Numbered from the stretch's first letter, positions 25,550 through 34,503 are shown. The stretch: DNA of 64,000 nucleotides from Enterococcus hulanensis (GCF_005405485.1 NZ_BJED01000018.1:39703-103702); one strand, 5' to 3'. Notes: generated by a model not told the origin, from the letters alone. A program made the numbers and translations.

Positions 25550-26641
25550 ATGATTGAATTATTAAAGAATACAAGAAAAAATATGATGACCGGTGTTTCA
25601 TACATGATTCCTTTTGTCGTTGCCGGCGGGATTTTGTTGGCATTGAGTGTTTTGCTGTCGGGAAATGCGTCAGTGCCGGATAAAGGCTGGTTGGCGGATA
25701 TTGCGAATATCGGGATTACCGGGCTCGGGATGATGGTACCGATCTTATCTGGTTATATCGCCTTCTCAATGGTGGATCGTCCAGGTTTGGCACCGGGGAT
25801 TATTGGTGGATTGATCGCTAGTAATATTGGTGCTGGTTTTCTAGGCGGGATTTTATCAGGGATTTTGGCAGGAGTAGTGGTCTTTTATCTAAAGAAAATT
25901 AAATTACCGTCAAGCCTGCGTTCATTAGGGCCAATCTTTATTATTCCATTATTTGGAACCTTGATTGTCGGGGTCTTGATGTATTGGGTGATTGGACAGC
26001 CGATTGCGGCATTAATGACGGCCTTAACAAAATGGCTGGAGTCAATGGGAACTGGAAATTTAGTGGTACTTGGCTTGATTTTGGGAGCGATGATCGCTTC
26101 TGATATGGGCGGACCAATCAATAAAGTTGCCTTTAGTTTTGGCTCTGCGATGGTAGGAACGATCAATCCTGCGACTGGTTTGCCAAGCGATACGGCATTG
26201 ACGATCATGGCGGGGATCGGAGCAGCGATTTGTATTCCGCCGCTTGCCATGGGATTAGCAACTATCGTTGCACCTAAGAAGTTTACAGTCGAAGAGAGAA
26301 ATTCTGGAAAAGCTGCGATTGTGATGGGAATGGTCGGGATTTCAGAAGGTGCGATTCCATTCGCAGCGGCTGATCCATTGCGTTGTATTCCGGCGAATAT
26401 GATCGGCAGCGCCATTGGAGCAGCTATCGCGATGGTATTAGGCGCTGGGAATCCAGCACCTTGGGGCGGCTGGATCGTTGCTCCGGTAGCACAGAATCCG
26501 TTAGTTTATATTCTTGGAACAGTGATCGGTTCAGTAATCACTGCCGGTATCGTCATTGCTTTGAAGAAGCCGGTCGTTGAGGAAGCATCCCAAGCGATCG
26601 ATCTGGATGATGACTTTGATTTAGATATCGAGATTATGTAA
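25550..26641 (+). CDS. PTS fructose-family EIIC permease
   Basis: 363 residues with about nine membrane segments, beginning MIELLKNTRKNMMTGVSYMIPF, the standard IIC-Fru start. SDMGGPINKVAF and EGAIPFAAADPLR are the conserved family blocks. GGAGG precedes the ATG at 25550. The C-terminus is acidic (DLDDDFDLDIE). Together with the genes upstream it forms a complete sugar PTS. The nearby glycyl radical enzyme suggests the substrate is not simple fructose. Confidence 0.92.
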   Translation: MIELLKNTRKNMMTGVSYMIPFVVAGGILLALSVLLSGNASVPDKGWLADIANIGITGLGMMVPILSGYIAFSMVDRPGLAPGIIGGLIASNIGAGFLGGILSGILAGVVVFYLKKIKLPSSLRSLGPIFIIPLFGTLIVGVLMYWVIGQPIAALMTALTKWLESMGTGNLVVLGLILGAMIASDMGGPINKVAFSFGSAMVGTINPATGLPSDTALTIMAGIGAAICIPPLAMGLATIVAPKKFTVEERNSGKAAIVMGMVGISEGAIPFAAADPLRCIPANMIGSAIGAAIAMVLGAGNPAPWGGWIVAPVAQNPLVYILGTVIGSVITAGIVIALKKPVVEEASQAIDLDDDFDLDIEIM

Positions 26642-26642
26642 T

Positions 26643-26683
26643 AAAAAAGATGTGCCGCGAAAAAATTTCGGCACATCTTTTTT
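26643..26683. terminator. Bidirectional terminator between PTS and DeoR genes
   Basis: A perfect 15-bp stem (26643-26657 with 26669-26683) with A-run and T-run ends separates the convergent IIC and DeoR genes. Confidence 0.92.
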
Positions 26684-27440
26684 AAACCAAAATCAATTTT
26701 GCATAAGCACTGATCATCCGTTCATAATCTAACGGCAGACCTTTGCTGGCAATGACGACATCGATTTCAGACCAGGGAGCGACTTGGACAAGAGAAGTTT
26801 TTTCAAATTTCGTGTGATCCAGCAGCACGATTTTTTTTGTCGCTTTTTTAAGCATCCGCCGTTTTGCTTCGGCATCGATCAGAGAAGAGGTGCAAAAGCC
26901 TTTACGATTTTTGACACCGCTGGAGCCGAAGAAGCATAAGTCGAACTGAATATCGGGATACATCTCGCCGCCGCTATTGCGAAAGGCCATGTCGGCAGGA
27001 GAATATTCACCGCCGAAGCAAAAAAGTTTATGCTGACTGTTCGCCAGTTGAGAAATAGCGGCAAGCGAGCTGGTAAAGATTTGCTTTTTTTCCAAGGGTA
27101 CAATCTTTTTAGCGAGCAGAGCCAAAGTACTTCCTTGATCTAAGCCGATCGTGTAGTCCTCAGCAGTAATAAAATTTAAGGCGGCTTGCGTAATTTTATC
27201 CTTTTCTGCAAACTGGGAGGTTCGGCGAAAGACCGGTGCCAATTCTTTTTCTTGTACAAGCCGGGCTTTGCCGTGGTGTTTTTCTAAAATGCCTTCTTCA
27301 GCTAAATAAGTTAAGTCTTTACGAATGGTTTCATCAGAGACGTGAAACTTTTTCACTAGCTCTTGGACTTTCATTTCGTTTTGCTGATATAAAAGTTCGG
27401 TAATTTCTTTGCGGCGTTGTGCAATTTCAGCGGCCTTCAT
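26682..27440 (-). CDS. DeoR-family transcriptional repressor
   Basis: 252 residues. The N-terminal DeoR HTH reads VQELVKKFHVSDETIRKDLTYLAEEG (about 24-50). The C-terminal sugar-phosphate sensor domain has GLDQGSTLALLAKKI, GGEYSPADMAFRNS and the late VLLDHTKFEK. It is divergent from the glycyl radical enzyme genes and convergent with the PTS. It probably represses the enzyme pair and is released by a sugar phosphate from the PTS. The shared promoter region (27441-27618) has GTGAA-type repeats near 27585-27612 that could be operators. Confidence 0.9.
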   Translation of the reverse strand: MKAAEIAQRRKEITELLYQQNEMKVQELVKKFHVSDETIRKDLTYLAEEGILEKHHGKARLVQEKELAPVFRRTSQFAEKDKITQAALNFITAEDYTIGLDQGSTLALLAKKIVPLEKKQIFTSSLAAISQLANSQHKLFCFGGEYSPADMAFRNSGGEMYPDIQFDLCFFGSSGVKNRKGFCTSSLIDAEAKRRMLKKATKKIVLLDHTKFEKTSLVQVAPWSEIDVVIASKGLPLDYERMISAYAKLILV

Positions 27441-27618
27441 AAAGCAACCTCCTTCTTTTGCTCTAAGGTAGCATGAGATTCCAACAAAAACAATTAAAAA
27501 CTTGGGAAAAAGTGAGCAAATCCAACTTTTTACTTGTATTTCAAAGAAATCGATAGTTTCACCCAGAAAATATTCCTATACTAAGAGTGAACAGAAGTGA
27601 AAAAAAGGAGTGAACAAA

Positions 27619-29967
27619 ATGGGAACGGGAGTAATCAATCAGGAAAAAAATATTGCCAATGTAGTGGTCAAAGGAAATCCTCGCATTCAAAAGATGAAAG
27701 ATCATTTATTCAAGGAGAAACGGCAAATATCGCTGGAGCGAGCATTGCTTTATACGGAAAGCTATCGCCAGACTGAAGGCGAGCCTACGATCGTTCGGCG
27801 AGCAAAAGCGGTGGCACATATTTTAGCGAATGTTGAGATCAGTATTCGTGAAGGAGAATTATTAGTCGGCAATCGAACAGTTCGCCCGCGCTCTGGGATT
27901 CTTTCACCGGAGATGGACCCTTATTGGATCATGCAGGAGATTGATACGATTGCTGCACGCCCGCAGGATCAATTTGAATTCACAGAAGCAGATAAAAAGA
28001 TCTATCGCGAGGAATTATACCCTTACTGGGAGAAGCGCTCGATGAAGGATTTTATCAATGGCGAGTTGACTGACGAAGTAAAAACAGCCTTGAAAGATGA
28101 AGTCTTCAAATTGAACCAAACGGATAAAGGACAAGGCCATATCATTATGGACTTCCCCGGAATACTAGCACGAGGAATCGGCAACTACCTTGAACAATTA
28201 GACAAGAAAATCTGGGAAGAGTCGGACAATCACTTTTACCAAGCTGGAAAAATCGTTTTTACTGCGATGCGCGATCATTTTTTACGCTATGCTGAATTAG
28301 CCGAGGCGATGAGCAAACATGAAAAAGAAAACCAGCGCCAACAAGAATTGCAGCAGATTGGAAAAATGTGCCGCAAGCTAAGTACAGAAAAGCCTGACTC
28401 GTTTTACGAGGCACTCCAGTTATTATGGATGACCAGTATTGTCGGGCAATATGAATCAAATGCTTCTTCACTTTCGTTAGGTCGAATGGATCAATATTTG
28501 TATCCATTTTATGAAGCATCCATAAAAGCTGGGATCGATAAAAATTTTCTATATGAAGTTTTAGGCGACTTTTATATTAAGACCAATGATGTGGTGCTTT
28601 TGCGTTCCGAGAGCAGTGCCAAGTGTTTCGCAGGATTTCCAACGGGCTACACGGTCGTTTTAGGCGGACTGGATGAGTTAGGTCATACTTCGGTGAATCC
28701 GCTGTCGTTTGTGATGTTGGAGCTTTACCATGAGATCTTATTGCCGCAGCCCAATCTATCAGTGCGGATGAATGAATTGATCCCCCGCCGCTTTTTACTT
28801 AAAACGGTGGAGACGATTCGTTTAGGCACAGGAATTCCTCAATTATTTAACGACGAGGTTTGTGTACCGGCCTTTTTAAGCAAAGGAGTCTCACTGGATG
28901 ATGCACGGGACTATGCGACAGTGGGATGTGTAGAGACATCGATTCCGGGTAAAACTTATGGTTTGCACGATATTGCCCTCTTTAATTTATTACGAATCAT
29001 GGAATTGAGCATGTACGAGTTAAGAGATGAGTCTGAATTAACTTATGATCGATTAGTTGAAACGATTGAGCAGAAGATCGATTATTATGTAGAGCTGGTG
29101 GTCAAGGGTTCGAACATTGTTGATTTGGGGCATCGGCATTATGCACCGACGCCGTTTCTATCTGTCTTGATTGATGATTGTTTAGAAAATGGCAAGGACG
29201 TAACCGAAGGCGGTGCGCGCTACAATTTTTCTGGTGTACAAGGTATCGGTGAGGCCAACCTAAGCGACTCACTGTATGTTATTAAAAAGATGATCTTCGA
29301 AAATAAAGAAATGAGCTTCAGCAAATTGGTGGATGCGTTAGAGTCGAATTTCACCGGAGAACACGCTGAGCTGCAGCAACATGTGATCCAAGACTTTGAA
29401 AAATTCGGCAACGATGATGAGGAATTGGATATCATTGCGGCAAAATTATTCCGCCACTACGCCAAAAAATTGGAGCAATATAAAAATGTTCGCGGCGGGC
29501 AATTTATCCCCGGAGCCTACACGGTATCCGCCCACATCCCATTAGGTGAAGCGGTTGGAGCGACACCAGATGGTCGAAAGGCCCAAGAGCAATTAGCCGA
29601 TGGCGGCTTATCTCCAATGGTAGGACGGGATCATTTAGGCCCGACTGCTGTGTTAAAATCTGTCAGCAAGCTAGACAACTACTTAACTGTCAACGGCAGC
29701 TTATTGAATTTGAAGTTTCAGCCGAATACGTTGAAAGGGCAACAAGGTCTAAATAAATTTGCTGATTTCTTGTTAGCTTTCACCAAATTAAAAATTCAGC
29801 ATGTTCAATTCAATGTTCAATCGAAGGAAACACTGTTAGAAGCTCAGAAGCATCCAGAAAAATATTCAGGCCTCTTAGTTCGTGTAGCCGGCTATAGTGC
29901 CTTCTTCGTTGATTTGAATAAACAAATTCAAGACGATATTATCGCGCGTGTTGAACACCAATTGTAG
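27619..29967 (+). CDS. Glycyl radical enzyme of the pyruvate formate-lyase-like family
   Basis: 782 residues from the ATG at 27619 (AAGGAG upstream; an in-frame GTG lies three codons earlier). The glycyl radical site is Gly758 in RVAGYSAFF, and the thiyl cysteine is Cys437 in VGCVE. The GCVE motif places it with eliminases and dehydratases rather than pyruvate formate-lyase, which has adjacent cysteines. Enzymes of the PflD/YbiW branch act on a PTS-imported sugar phosphate (1,5-anhydroglucitol-6-phosphate lyase activity has been described). The neighbouring fructose-like PTS and DeoR repressor fit that branch. The exact reaction here is inference; no fructose-6-phosphate aldolase is in the window. 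Confidence 0.88.
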   Translation: MGTGVINQEKNIANVVVKGNPRIQKMKDHLFKEKRQISLERALLYTESYRQTEGEPTIVRRAKAVAHILANVEISIREGELLVGNRTVRPRSGILSPEMDPYWIMQEIDTIAARPQDQFEFTEADKKIYREELYPYWEKRSMKDFINGELTDEVKTALKDEVFKLNQTDKGQGHIIMDFPGILARGIGNYLEQLDKKIWEESDNHFYQAGKIVFTAMRDHFLRYAELAEAMSKHEKENQRQQELQQIGKMCRKLSTEKPDSFYEALQLLWMTSIVGQYESNASSLSLGRMDQYLYPFYEASIKAGIDKNFLYEVLGDFYIKTNDVVLLRSESSAKCFAGFPTGYTVVLGGLDELGHTSVNPLSFVMLELYHEILLPQPNLSVRMNELIPRRFLLKTVETIRLGTGIPQLFNDEVCVPAFLSKGVSLDDARDYATVGCVETSIPGKTYGLHDIALFNLLRIMELSMYELRDESELTYDRLVETIEQKIDYYVELVVKGSNIVDLGHRHYAPTPFLSVLIDDCLENGKDVTEGGARYNFSGVQGIGEANLSDSLYVIKKMIFENKEMSFSKLVDALESNFTGEHAELQQHVIQDFEKFGNDDEELDIIAAKLFRHYAKKLEQYKNVRGGQFIPGAYTVSAHIPLGEAVGATPDGRKAQEQLADGGLSPMVGRDHLGPTAVLKSVSKLDNYLTVNGSLLNLKFQPNTLKGQQGLNKFADFLLAFTKLKIQHVQFNVQSKETLLEAQKHPEKYSGLLVRVAGYSAFFVDLNKQIQDDIIARVEHQL

Positions 29968-29981
29968 GATGAGGGATAAAA

Positions 29982-30764
29982 ATGGATCAAGGATTAGTTT
30001 TCAATATTCAACGCTATTCCGTTCACGACGGTGGAGGAATCCGAACACTGATATTTTTGAAGGGTTGTCCGTTGCGTTGTCCGTGGTGTTCCAATCCAGA
30101 ATCACGAAAAAAGGTTGAACCGACGACTTGGAAAAAGAACGGCAAAACGGAGCAGATCGGAGCTTGGCACTCAATCGATGAGCTGCTGGATGAAGTGCTG
30201 AAGGATGAAATATTTTATCGTACATCAGGCGGCGGTGTGACATTATCAGGCGGCGAGGTCTTGATGCAGTCCGAATTTGCCAGTGCGTTCTTGCACGAGC
30301 TGAAAAAGCTTGGGATCCATACGGCAATTGAAACAACTGGCTGCTTTCCAGTAGAGCGGATCAAAAGGCTAACCCCTTATGTTGATCAAGTGCTGTTTGA
30401 TTTGAAAATCATGGATCGCTCTGAGGCTAAAAAAGTCATCGGAGCTGATCTTGAAACTGTCAGAGAAAATTTTGAGTACCTTTTAACGCAAGAGCAGATT
30501 CAAGTGATCCCGCGCATTCCGCTGATTCCAGAATATACAACGAATGAAAAAAATATTCAGCAGCTTATCGTTTTTTTGACAGCACGAAAAATAGGCGAAG
30601 TTCATTTACTGCCCTTCCATCAATACGGCAGCAGCAAATATGATTATCTGGGCTGGGAATACAAGATGAAGGATGTTCAAACGTTGACACAGACAGAAAT
30701 AGATACAATCAAAGCAAAATTTGAACGAGCAGGAATCCGTGCGAATATTGACGGTTTGGAATGA
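29982..30764 (+). CDS. Glycyl-radical-enzyme activating enzyme (radical SAM)
   Basis: 260 residues. The radical SAM cluster is formed by Cys29, Cys33 and Cys36 in KGCPLRCPWC, preceded by DGGGIRT, with the SAM-binding TLSGGE further on. It installs the glycyl radical on the enzyme encoded 14 bp upstream. Only one other cysteine (TTGC) is present. The ferredoxin-like insert with two extra clusters, common in activases of GCVE-type enzymes, is missing, which makes it short and PflA-like. Confidence 0.9.
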   Translation: MDQGLVFNIQRYSVHDGGGIRTLIFLKGCPLRCPWCSNPESRKKVEPTTWKKNGKTEQIGAWHSIDELLDEVLKDEIFYRTSGGGVTLSGGEVLMQSEFASAFLHELKKLGIHTAIETTGCFPVERIKRLTPYVDQVLFDLKIMDRSEAKKVIGADLETVRENFEYLLTQEQIQVIPRIPLIPEYTTNEKNIQQLIVFLTARKIGEVHLLPFHQYGSSKYDYLGWEYKMKDVQTLTQTEIDTIKAKFERAGIRANIDGLE

Positions 30765-30786
30765 GAGGCCTCGTGCCTCTCTTTTT
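30763..30786 (+). terminator. Terminator after the activase
   Basis: GAGAGGC (30763-30769) pairs with GCCTCTC (30775-30781), followed by five T. The stem begins at the activase stop codon. Confidence 0.8.
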
Positions 30787-30829
30787 CTGCAAATTAGCTT
30801 GTGAAATCATTTCTTTTTTTCAAAGTTGA

Positions 30830-30858
30830 TTGTTTTCTCTTTGTGAATCGGTTATAGT
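30830..30858 (+). promoter_or_regulatory. Likely rlmN promoter
   Basis: TTGTTT (30830-30835) and TATAGT (30853-30858) with a 17-bp spacer. Confidence 0.6.
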
Positions 30859-30868
30859 ATGTAGCGAA

Positions 30869-30965
30869 TGTTTCCAGTTTTCTTCCTATTTAGGATGATA
30901 AGAAAAATGGAATGCGTACGAAGAAAAGAGAAATTTTATAAAGATTTCTTACCTTATTAATAAGG
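30869..30965. repeat. Degenerate R1-like repeat in the rlmN leader
   Basis: The segment carries a TTCTT...AAGAA hairpin, then ATGCGTACGAA as in repeat B, an AGAAAT/ATTTCT hairpin, and TTATTAATAAGGATA like the R1 right end. The resemblance is partial; it may be an old copy that now forms the rlmN 5' leader. Confidence 0.4.
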
Positions 30966-30985
30966 ATATAGTAGGAGGTAACACT

Positions 30986-32053
30986 TTGGAAAAACCCTCA
31001 ATTTATGGTTTAAAAAGAGAAGAATTAGTTGAATGGTTTCTAGAACACGGGGAGAAAAAATTCCGTGCGACACAAGTTTGGGAATGGCTTTATCGCAGCC
31101 GCGTGACTGAATTTGCGGAAATGAGCAACCTTTCGAAAAAAACGATCGCTCTGTTAGAAGAAAATTTTATTATCAACCCATTAAAGCAATTGGTTGTACA
31201 AGAAGCGAATGATGGTACGGTCAAATATTTATTTGAACTGCCGGATCATTTGATGATCGAGACGGTGTTGATGCGGCAAGAGTACGGCTTGTCCGTTTGT
31301 GTGACGACTCAAGTCGGCTGTAATATCGGCTGCACCTTTTGTGCGTCAGGCTTATTAAAGAAGCAGCGTGATTTGACTGCTGGCGAAATCGTCGCGCAAA
31401 TCATGTTAGTTCAACATTATTTTGATGAACGCGCTGAAGAAGAACGAGTTTCCCATGTCGTTGTGATGGGAATCGGCGAACCCTTTGATAATTACAATAA
31501 TGTAATGAACTTCCTTAACGTTATCAATGATGATAAAGGAATGGCGATCGGGGCACGCCATATCACTGTTTCAACAAGTGGTTTAGTTCCGAAGATCAAA
31601 AAATTCGCAGAAAATGGCTTGCAGGTCAACTTAGCAATTTCCTTGCATGCGCCAAATAATGAAGTTCGTTCATCCATCATGCGAATCAACCGCAGCTTCC
31701 CAATCGAAAAATTGATGGATGCTGTCGACTATTATATAGAAGAAACCAATCGTCGGGTAACGTTTGAATATATCATGCTATCAGGTGTGAATGATCGTCC
31801 GGATCATGCACAAGAGCTGGCGGATTTAATGAAGAACAAGAAAAAATTGGTTTACGTGAACTTGATTCCATATAATCCAGTCAGTGAACATGACCAATAC
31901 TCTCGCAGCAGCAAAGCAGATGTTTTACGTTTTTACGATGTTTTGAAGAAGAACGGCATCAATTGCGTCATCCGTAAAGAACATGGTACGGATATCGATG
32001 CAGCTTGCGGACAATTACGCAGTAAACAAATGAAAAAAGTTGCAACTAAATAA
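30986..32053 (+). CDS. rlmN: 23S rRNA A2503/tRNA A37 C2-methyltransferase RlmN
   Basis: 355 residues. This radical SAM enzyme methylates C2 of A2503 in 23S rRNA. The cluster-binding motif is CNIGCTFC (about 110), and the methyl-carrying cysteine is in DAACGQLR near the C-terminus. [12 protein letters not shown] and [11 protein letters not shown] are family blocks. The start is TTG with AGGAGG seven bases upstream; no ATG is available near. Confidence 0.95.
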   Translation: MEKPSIYGLKREELVEWFLEHGEKKFRATQVWEWLYRSRVTEFAEMSNLSKKTIALLEENFIINPLKQLVVQEANDGTVKYLFELPDHLMIETVLMRQEYGLSVCVTTQVGCNIGCTFCASGLLKKQRDLTAGEIVAQIMLVQHYFDERAEEERVSHVVVMGIGEPFDNYNNVMNFLNVINDDKGMAIGARHITVSTSGLVPKIKKFAENGLQVNLAISLHAPNNEVRSSIMRINRSFPIEKLMDAVDYYIEETNRRVTFEYIMLSGVNDRPDHAQELADLMKNKKKLVYVNLIPYNPVSEHDQYSRSSKADVLRFYDVLKKNGINCVIRKEHGTDIDAACGQLRSKQMKKVATK

Positions 32054-32060
32054 ATGGTTG

Positions 32061-32089
32061 AATCCCTCATTATAATGAGGGATTTTTTT
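32061..32089 (+). terminator. Terminator of rlmN
   Basis: AATCCCTCAT (32061-32070) pairs with ATGAGGGATT (32075-32084), followed by a T-run. Confidence 0.9.
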
Positions 32090-32090
32090 G

Positions 32091-32272
32091 ACTATAAAGA
32101 AAGTATAAAATCTTTACATGAATAAATCGCTTTGTAGCGGGTATATCTATGTCTGGCTTCACGAACTAGCTTTATCGGCAATAAGCAAAAATATTTCGAA
32201 ATTTGAGAAGCAATTTAGAAATATTTTGGTCTTATTGCTCAAAAGCTGAGCGAGTTCGCAAAGCCTTTCTTA
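32091..32272. repeat. Large imperfect palindromic element P, copy 1
   Basis: Left arm GGCTTCACGAACTAGCTTT (32155-32173) pairs imperfectly with the right arm AAAGCTGAGCGAGTTCGC and following bases (32242-32265). An inner pair GCAATAAG.../CTTATTGC (about 32178 and 32230) extends the hairpin. The lead-in GAAAGTATAAAAT and both arms recur at 33677-34022. It fills most of the 331-bp gap after rlmN; nothing else was recognised there apart from the ribosome binding site of the next gene. Confidence 0.75.
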
Positions 32273-32384
32273 TAAAATGAATCACGCAAGAAGCAGGTTC
32301 AGACCATTATATATGCGAAAATACGTTCCCTTGCATTAATCAGCTATGATACACTTAAAAGAAAATGCAGTTGAGGTGAAAGTC

Positions 32385-33200
32385 ATGAATGAAGCAGACA
32401 TTCAAACAATTTTAGATCATCGCTACGATCAAGGCTGGGATTATTGGACGACTGAAGATAGGCGTTTAAGTAAGGGGGCGCCTTTTTCTTGTTTAGAATC
32501 AGCAGAATATTTGTTGGAATTGGGAATGGACCCGCAATCAGAGATATTGCAAAAGGTCGCTGAGCTTTTGTGGGAAAGCTGGCGTGAACCCGGCGAGTTC
32601 AAGCTTTATCCTAAAGGGGCGGTCTTTCCTTGCCAAACGATTCCAGCGGCAATACTGTTAGTTCGATTAGGCCACGGCGATGATCCGCGCATGATCCAGA
32701 CGATGGAGCATTTATTAGCAACACGCTACGAAGATGGCGGCTGGTGGTGCAAGAAATTTTATTTTGGAAAAGGACCAGAAACAGAATTCTCAAATCCATT
32801 ACCGACATTGAATGCGTTGGAATTGTTTCGTCGGACAAACTTTGTCGAAGAAGCCGAATTAGATGATGCCGTAGAATTTCTATTGAAACATTGGGAGACT
32901 AAATTGCCGCTGGGCCCTTGTCATTATGGCATCGGAACATTGTTCATGCAGGTGGAACATCCGTATCGCGGCTATGGCCTATTTTATTATCTCTATGTGC
33001 TGTCCTTCTATGAAAAAGCTCGCAATGATTCGCGTTTCAAGGAAGCGTTTGAGACATTAAAGGAAAAAACCTTAGAAGATCAAATTGTGGTAGAGCGGGT
33101 CGTTCCTAAATTACGTAAATTGAATTTCTGTAAAAAGGATCAAGTCAGCGTGTTAGCGACCGAACGCTATCAGGAAATTCTTGCTAATCTAGCGAAATAA
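32385..33200 (+). CDS. Prenyltransferase/terpenoid-cyclase toroid-like protein
   Basis: 271 residues from the ATG at 32385, which has GAGGTG at good spacing; the frame stays open 13 codons upstream. The sequence looks like an alpha/alpha toroid of the squalene-cyclase/prenyltransferase-beta superfamily: repeated helix pairs with aromatic and Gly-Trp motifs such as YEDGGWW, LPTLNALELF and HPYRGYGLFYYL. No DxDD cyclase motif or membrane segment was seen, so catalysis is uncertain. It stands alone between two P-type palindromes. Function unknown. Confidence 0.6.
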   Translation: MNEADIQTILDHRYDQGWDYWTTEDRRLSKGAPFSCLESAEYLLELGMDPQSEILQKVAELLWESWREPGEFKLYPKGAVFPCQTIPAAILLVRLGHGDDPRMIQTMEHLLATRYEDGGWWCKKFYFGKGPETEFSNPLPTLNALELFRRTNFVEEAELDDAVEFLLKHWETKLPLGPCHYGIGTLFMQVEHPYRGYGLFYYLYVLSFYEKARNDSRFKEAFETLKEKTLEDQIVVERVVPKLRKLNFCKKDQVSVLATERYQEILANLAK

Positions 33201-33251
33201 GAGCCCTCTTAATTTTTTTGCGTATCTTTTTAAAAAATAAGGAGGCGCGCA

Positions 33252-33656
33252 ATGAAATTAATCGATGTAAAAAGAAAGTATGGACTCAATCAAAATACGT
33301 TTTATGGTTGGTTGAGAGAAAATCAGCTGATCGTCAAGGAAATAACTGGCTATGTGGTTGGTCCCAATGCTCTGGAAGGAATGGAGACAAGCACCAATAA
33401 ACGGGTGAATGAGGATGGCGAAGTTTTGATCACGACGCAGGTGACAATTGATAATCAAAAGGTCCCACAGCTTTTAGAACGCTATGAGTCCTCAGGATTG
33501 CCGAAGCTGTATTCTCAGCAAAAGCAAAAGGATGAACAAGAAAAGACGTCTATTATTGATGTAGCAAAGCGACTCACAATTCTTGAAAAACAGGTGTATA
33601 TTCTAACAGAGCAATTAGCAATGACTATGAAGCAAAACAGTCGGGAACACGAATAG
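33252..33656 (+). CDS. Putative DNA-binding protein with N-terminal HTH and C-terminal coiled coil
   Basis: 134 residues, with GGAGG just upstream of the ATG. The first 30 residues (DVKRKYGLNQNTFYGWLREN) look like a short helix-turn-helix of the transposase/MerR kind. A central beta stretch follows (about 50-75), then a Gln/Lys-rich linker and a heptad-like C-terminal helix (LTILEKQVYILTEQLAMTM). It is not recognised as a named family. It might bind DNA as a dimer. Its terminator stem begins inside the last codons. Confidence 0.55.
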   Translation: MKLIDVKRKYGLNQNTFYGWLRENQLIVKEITGYVVGPNALEGMETSTNKRVNEDGEVLITTQVTIDNQKVPQLLERYESSGLPKLYSQQKQKDEQEKTSIIDVAKRLTILEKQVYILTEQLAMTMKQNSREHE

Positions 33657-33676
33657 TGTGTTCCCGACTGTTTTTT
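33636..33676 (+). terminator. Terminator overlapping the end of the coiled-coil protein gene
   Basis: AACAGTCGGGAACAC (33636-33650) pairs with GTGTTCCCGACTGTT (33658-33672), then a T-run. The stop codon lies in the loop. Confidence 0.92.
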
Positions 33677-34022
33677 ACTGTATAGAAAGTATAAAATTTC
33701 AAAAGTGAAAACATTGAATCCACAGCTTTAACGATGTCCAGCTTCACGAACTAGCTTTTCTACACAACGGTGTGACCCAGCCAGTTGCTGCTAAATTAGC
33801 ATTAAGCAGAACTAGCATATCGCGAGTAAGAAAATTTTTTTAAGTCTGAGAAACACCAAGTAGGAATAATCGCCATCAGCTCCTAAAGATCGCTGTGTTT
33901 CTTGACAACTTATCAAAATTTTAGTCTTATTGCTGTGAGACACAGCGATTGGTTTTTGGAGCTGATGTGGAACAGTACCTACTTGGTGCTCAAAAGCTGA
34001 GCGAGTTCGCGAAGCCTTTCTA
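33677..34022. repeat. Large imperfect palindromic element P, copy 2
   Basis: Same lead-in GAAAGTATAAAAT and same arms as copy 1: GCTTCACGAACTAGCTTTT (33741-33759) and AAAAGCTGAGCGAGTTCGC (33992-34010). The interior is longer and holds nested inverted repeats: CACCAAGTAGG/CCTACTTGGTG, ATCAGCTCC/GGAGCTGAT and ATCGCTGTG/CACAGCGAT (33854-33989). It could fold into one long hairpin. It fills the whole 367-bp gap between genes. Confidence 0.8.
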
Positions 34023-34023
34023 A

Positions 34024-34503
34024 TCATGCTACAATCGTTCCGACTGGAAAGATTCTTCTGAAAATTTTTCGAACAAGGGGGCCGGCAATGAGTAGTTGAA
34101 AAGGCAGCGCCATAACAAGATTTTTCAAAATATTCGTTCCCCAAATAACAAACAGCAAGTTCCATTCTTGTGTCTGGCTTAAGACCTCAAGCGTACCATA
34201 AAGGGACATGAAGAAGACCATTGGTAAAACCATACAGCTGGAAACGGTCAGAACTTTGCGTAAAGGACTAGCAAAGGTCGGTAAAAGCTTAAATGCGACT
34301 TTTTTGGCAGGTCCTGAAACAACAAACCAATCTAAAAACAACGCACAGCAATACCCCAACGGCAATCCGAGCCAAGCAGTTTTAAGAACCTCTAAAGTGA
34401 AAGTACCGGAATGTAAATAAATATTGTACAAACTCATCCAGAACACCATCACAAAACACATCATTATCGTATAAACAAAACTTTCTCTTTTATTTCTTGG
34501 CAT
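34024..34503 (-). CDS. DUF2798 family membrane protein
   Basis: 159 residues with four membrane segments arranged as two similar halves. Each half has helices followed by a GPxxxK/R motif (SGPAKKVAFKLL and AGPLVRKIFRRIF), the duplicated DUF2798 pattern. Function is unknown. It is transcribed toward palindrome P copy 2, which probably serves as its 3' hairpin. RBS AGGAGG is seen just upstream of the start on the minus strand. Confidence 0.75.
   Translation of the reverse strand: MPRNKRESFVYTIMMCFVMVFWMSLYNIYLHSGTFTLEVLKTAWLGLPLGYCCALFLDWFVVSGPAKKVAFKLLPTFASPLRKVLTVSSCMVLPMVFFMSLYGTLEVLSQTQEWNLLFVIWGTNILKNLVMALPFQLLIAGPLVRKIFRRIFPVGTIVA

Noticed and set aside
25885..26415. Minus-strand 176-codon open frame inside the PTS IIC gene
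   Set aside because: Shadow of a clear membrane protein gene; the translation is Ile/Pro/Ala-rich without family features.
33218..33400. Plus-strand 60-codon open frame
   Set aside because: It overlaps the start of the 33252 gene in another frame; the latter has GGAGG and a downstream terminator matched to its stop.
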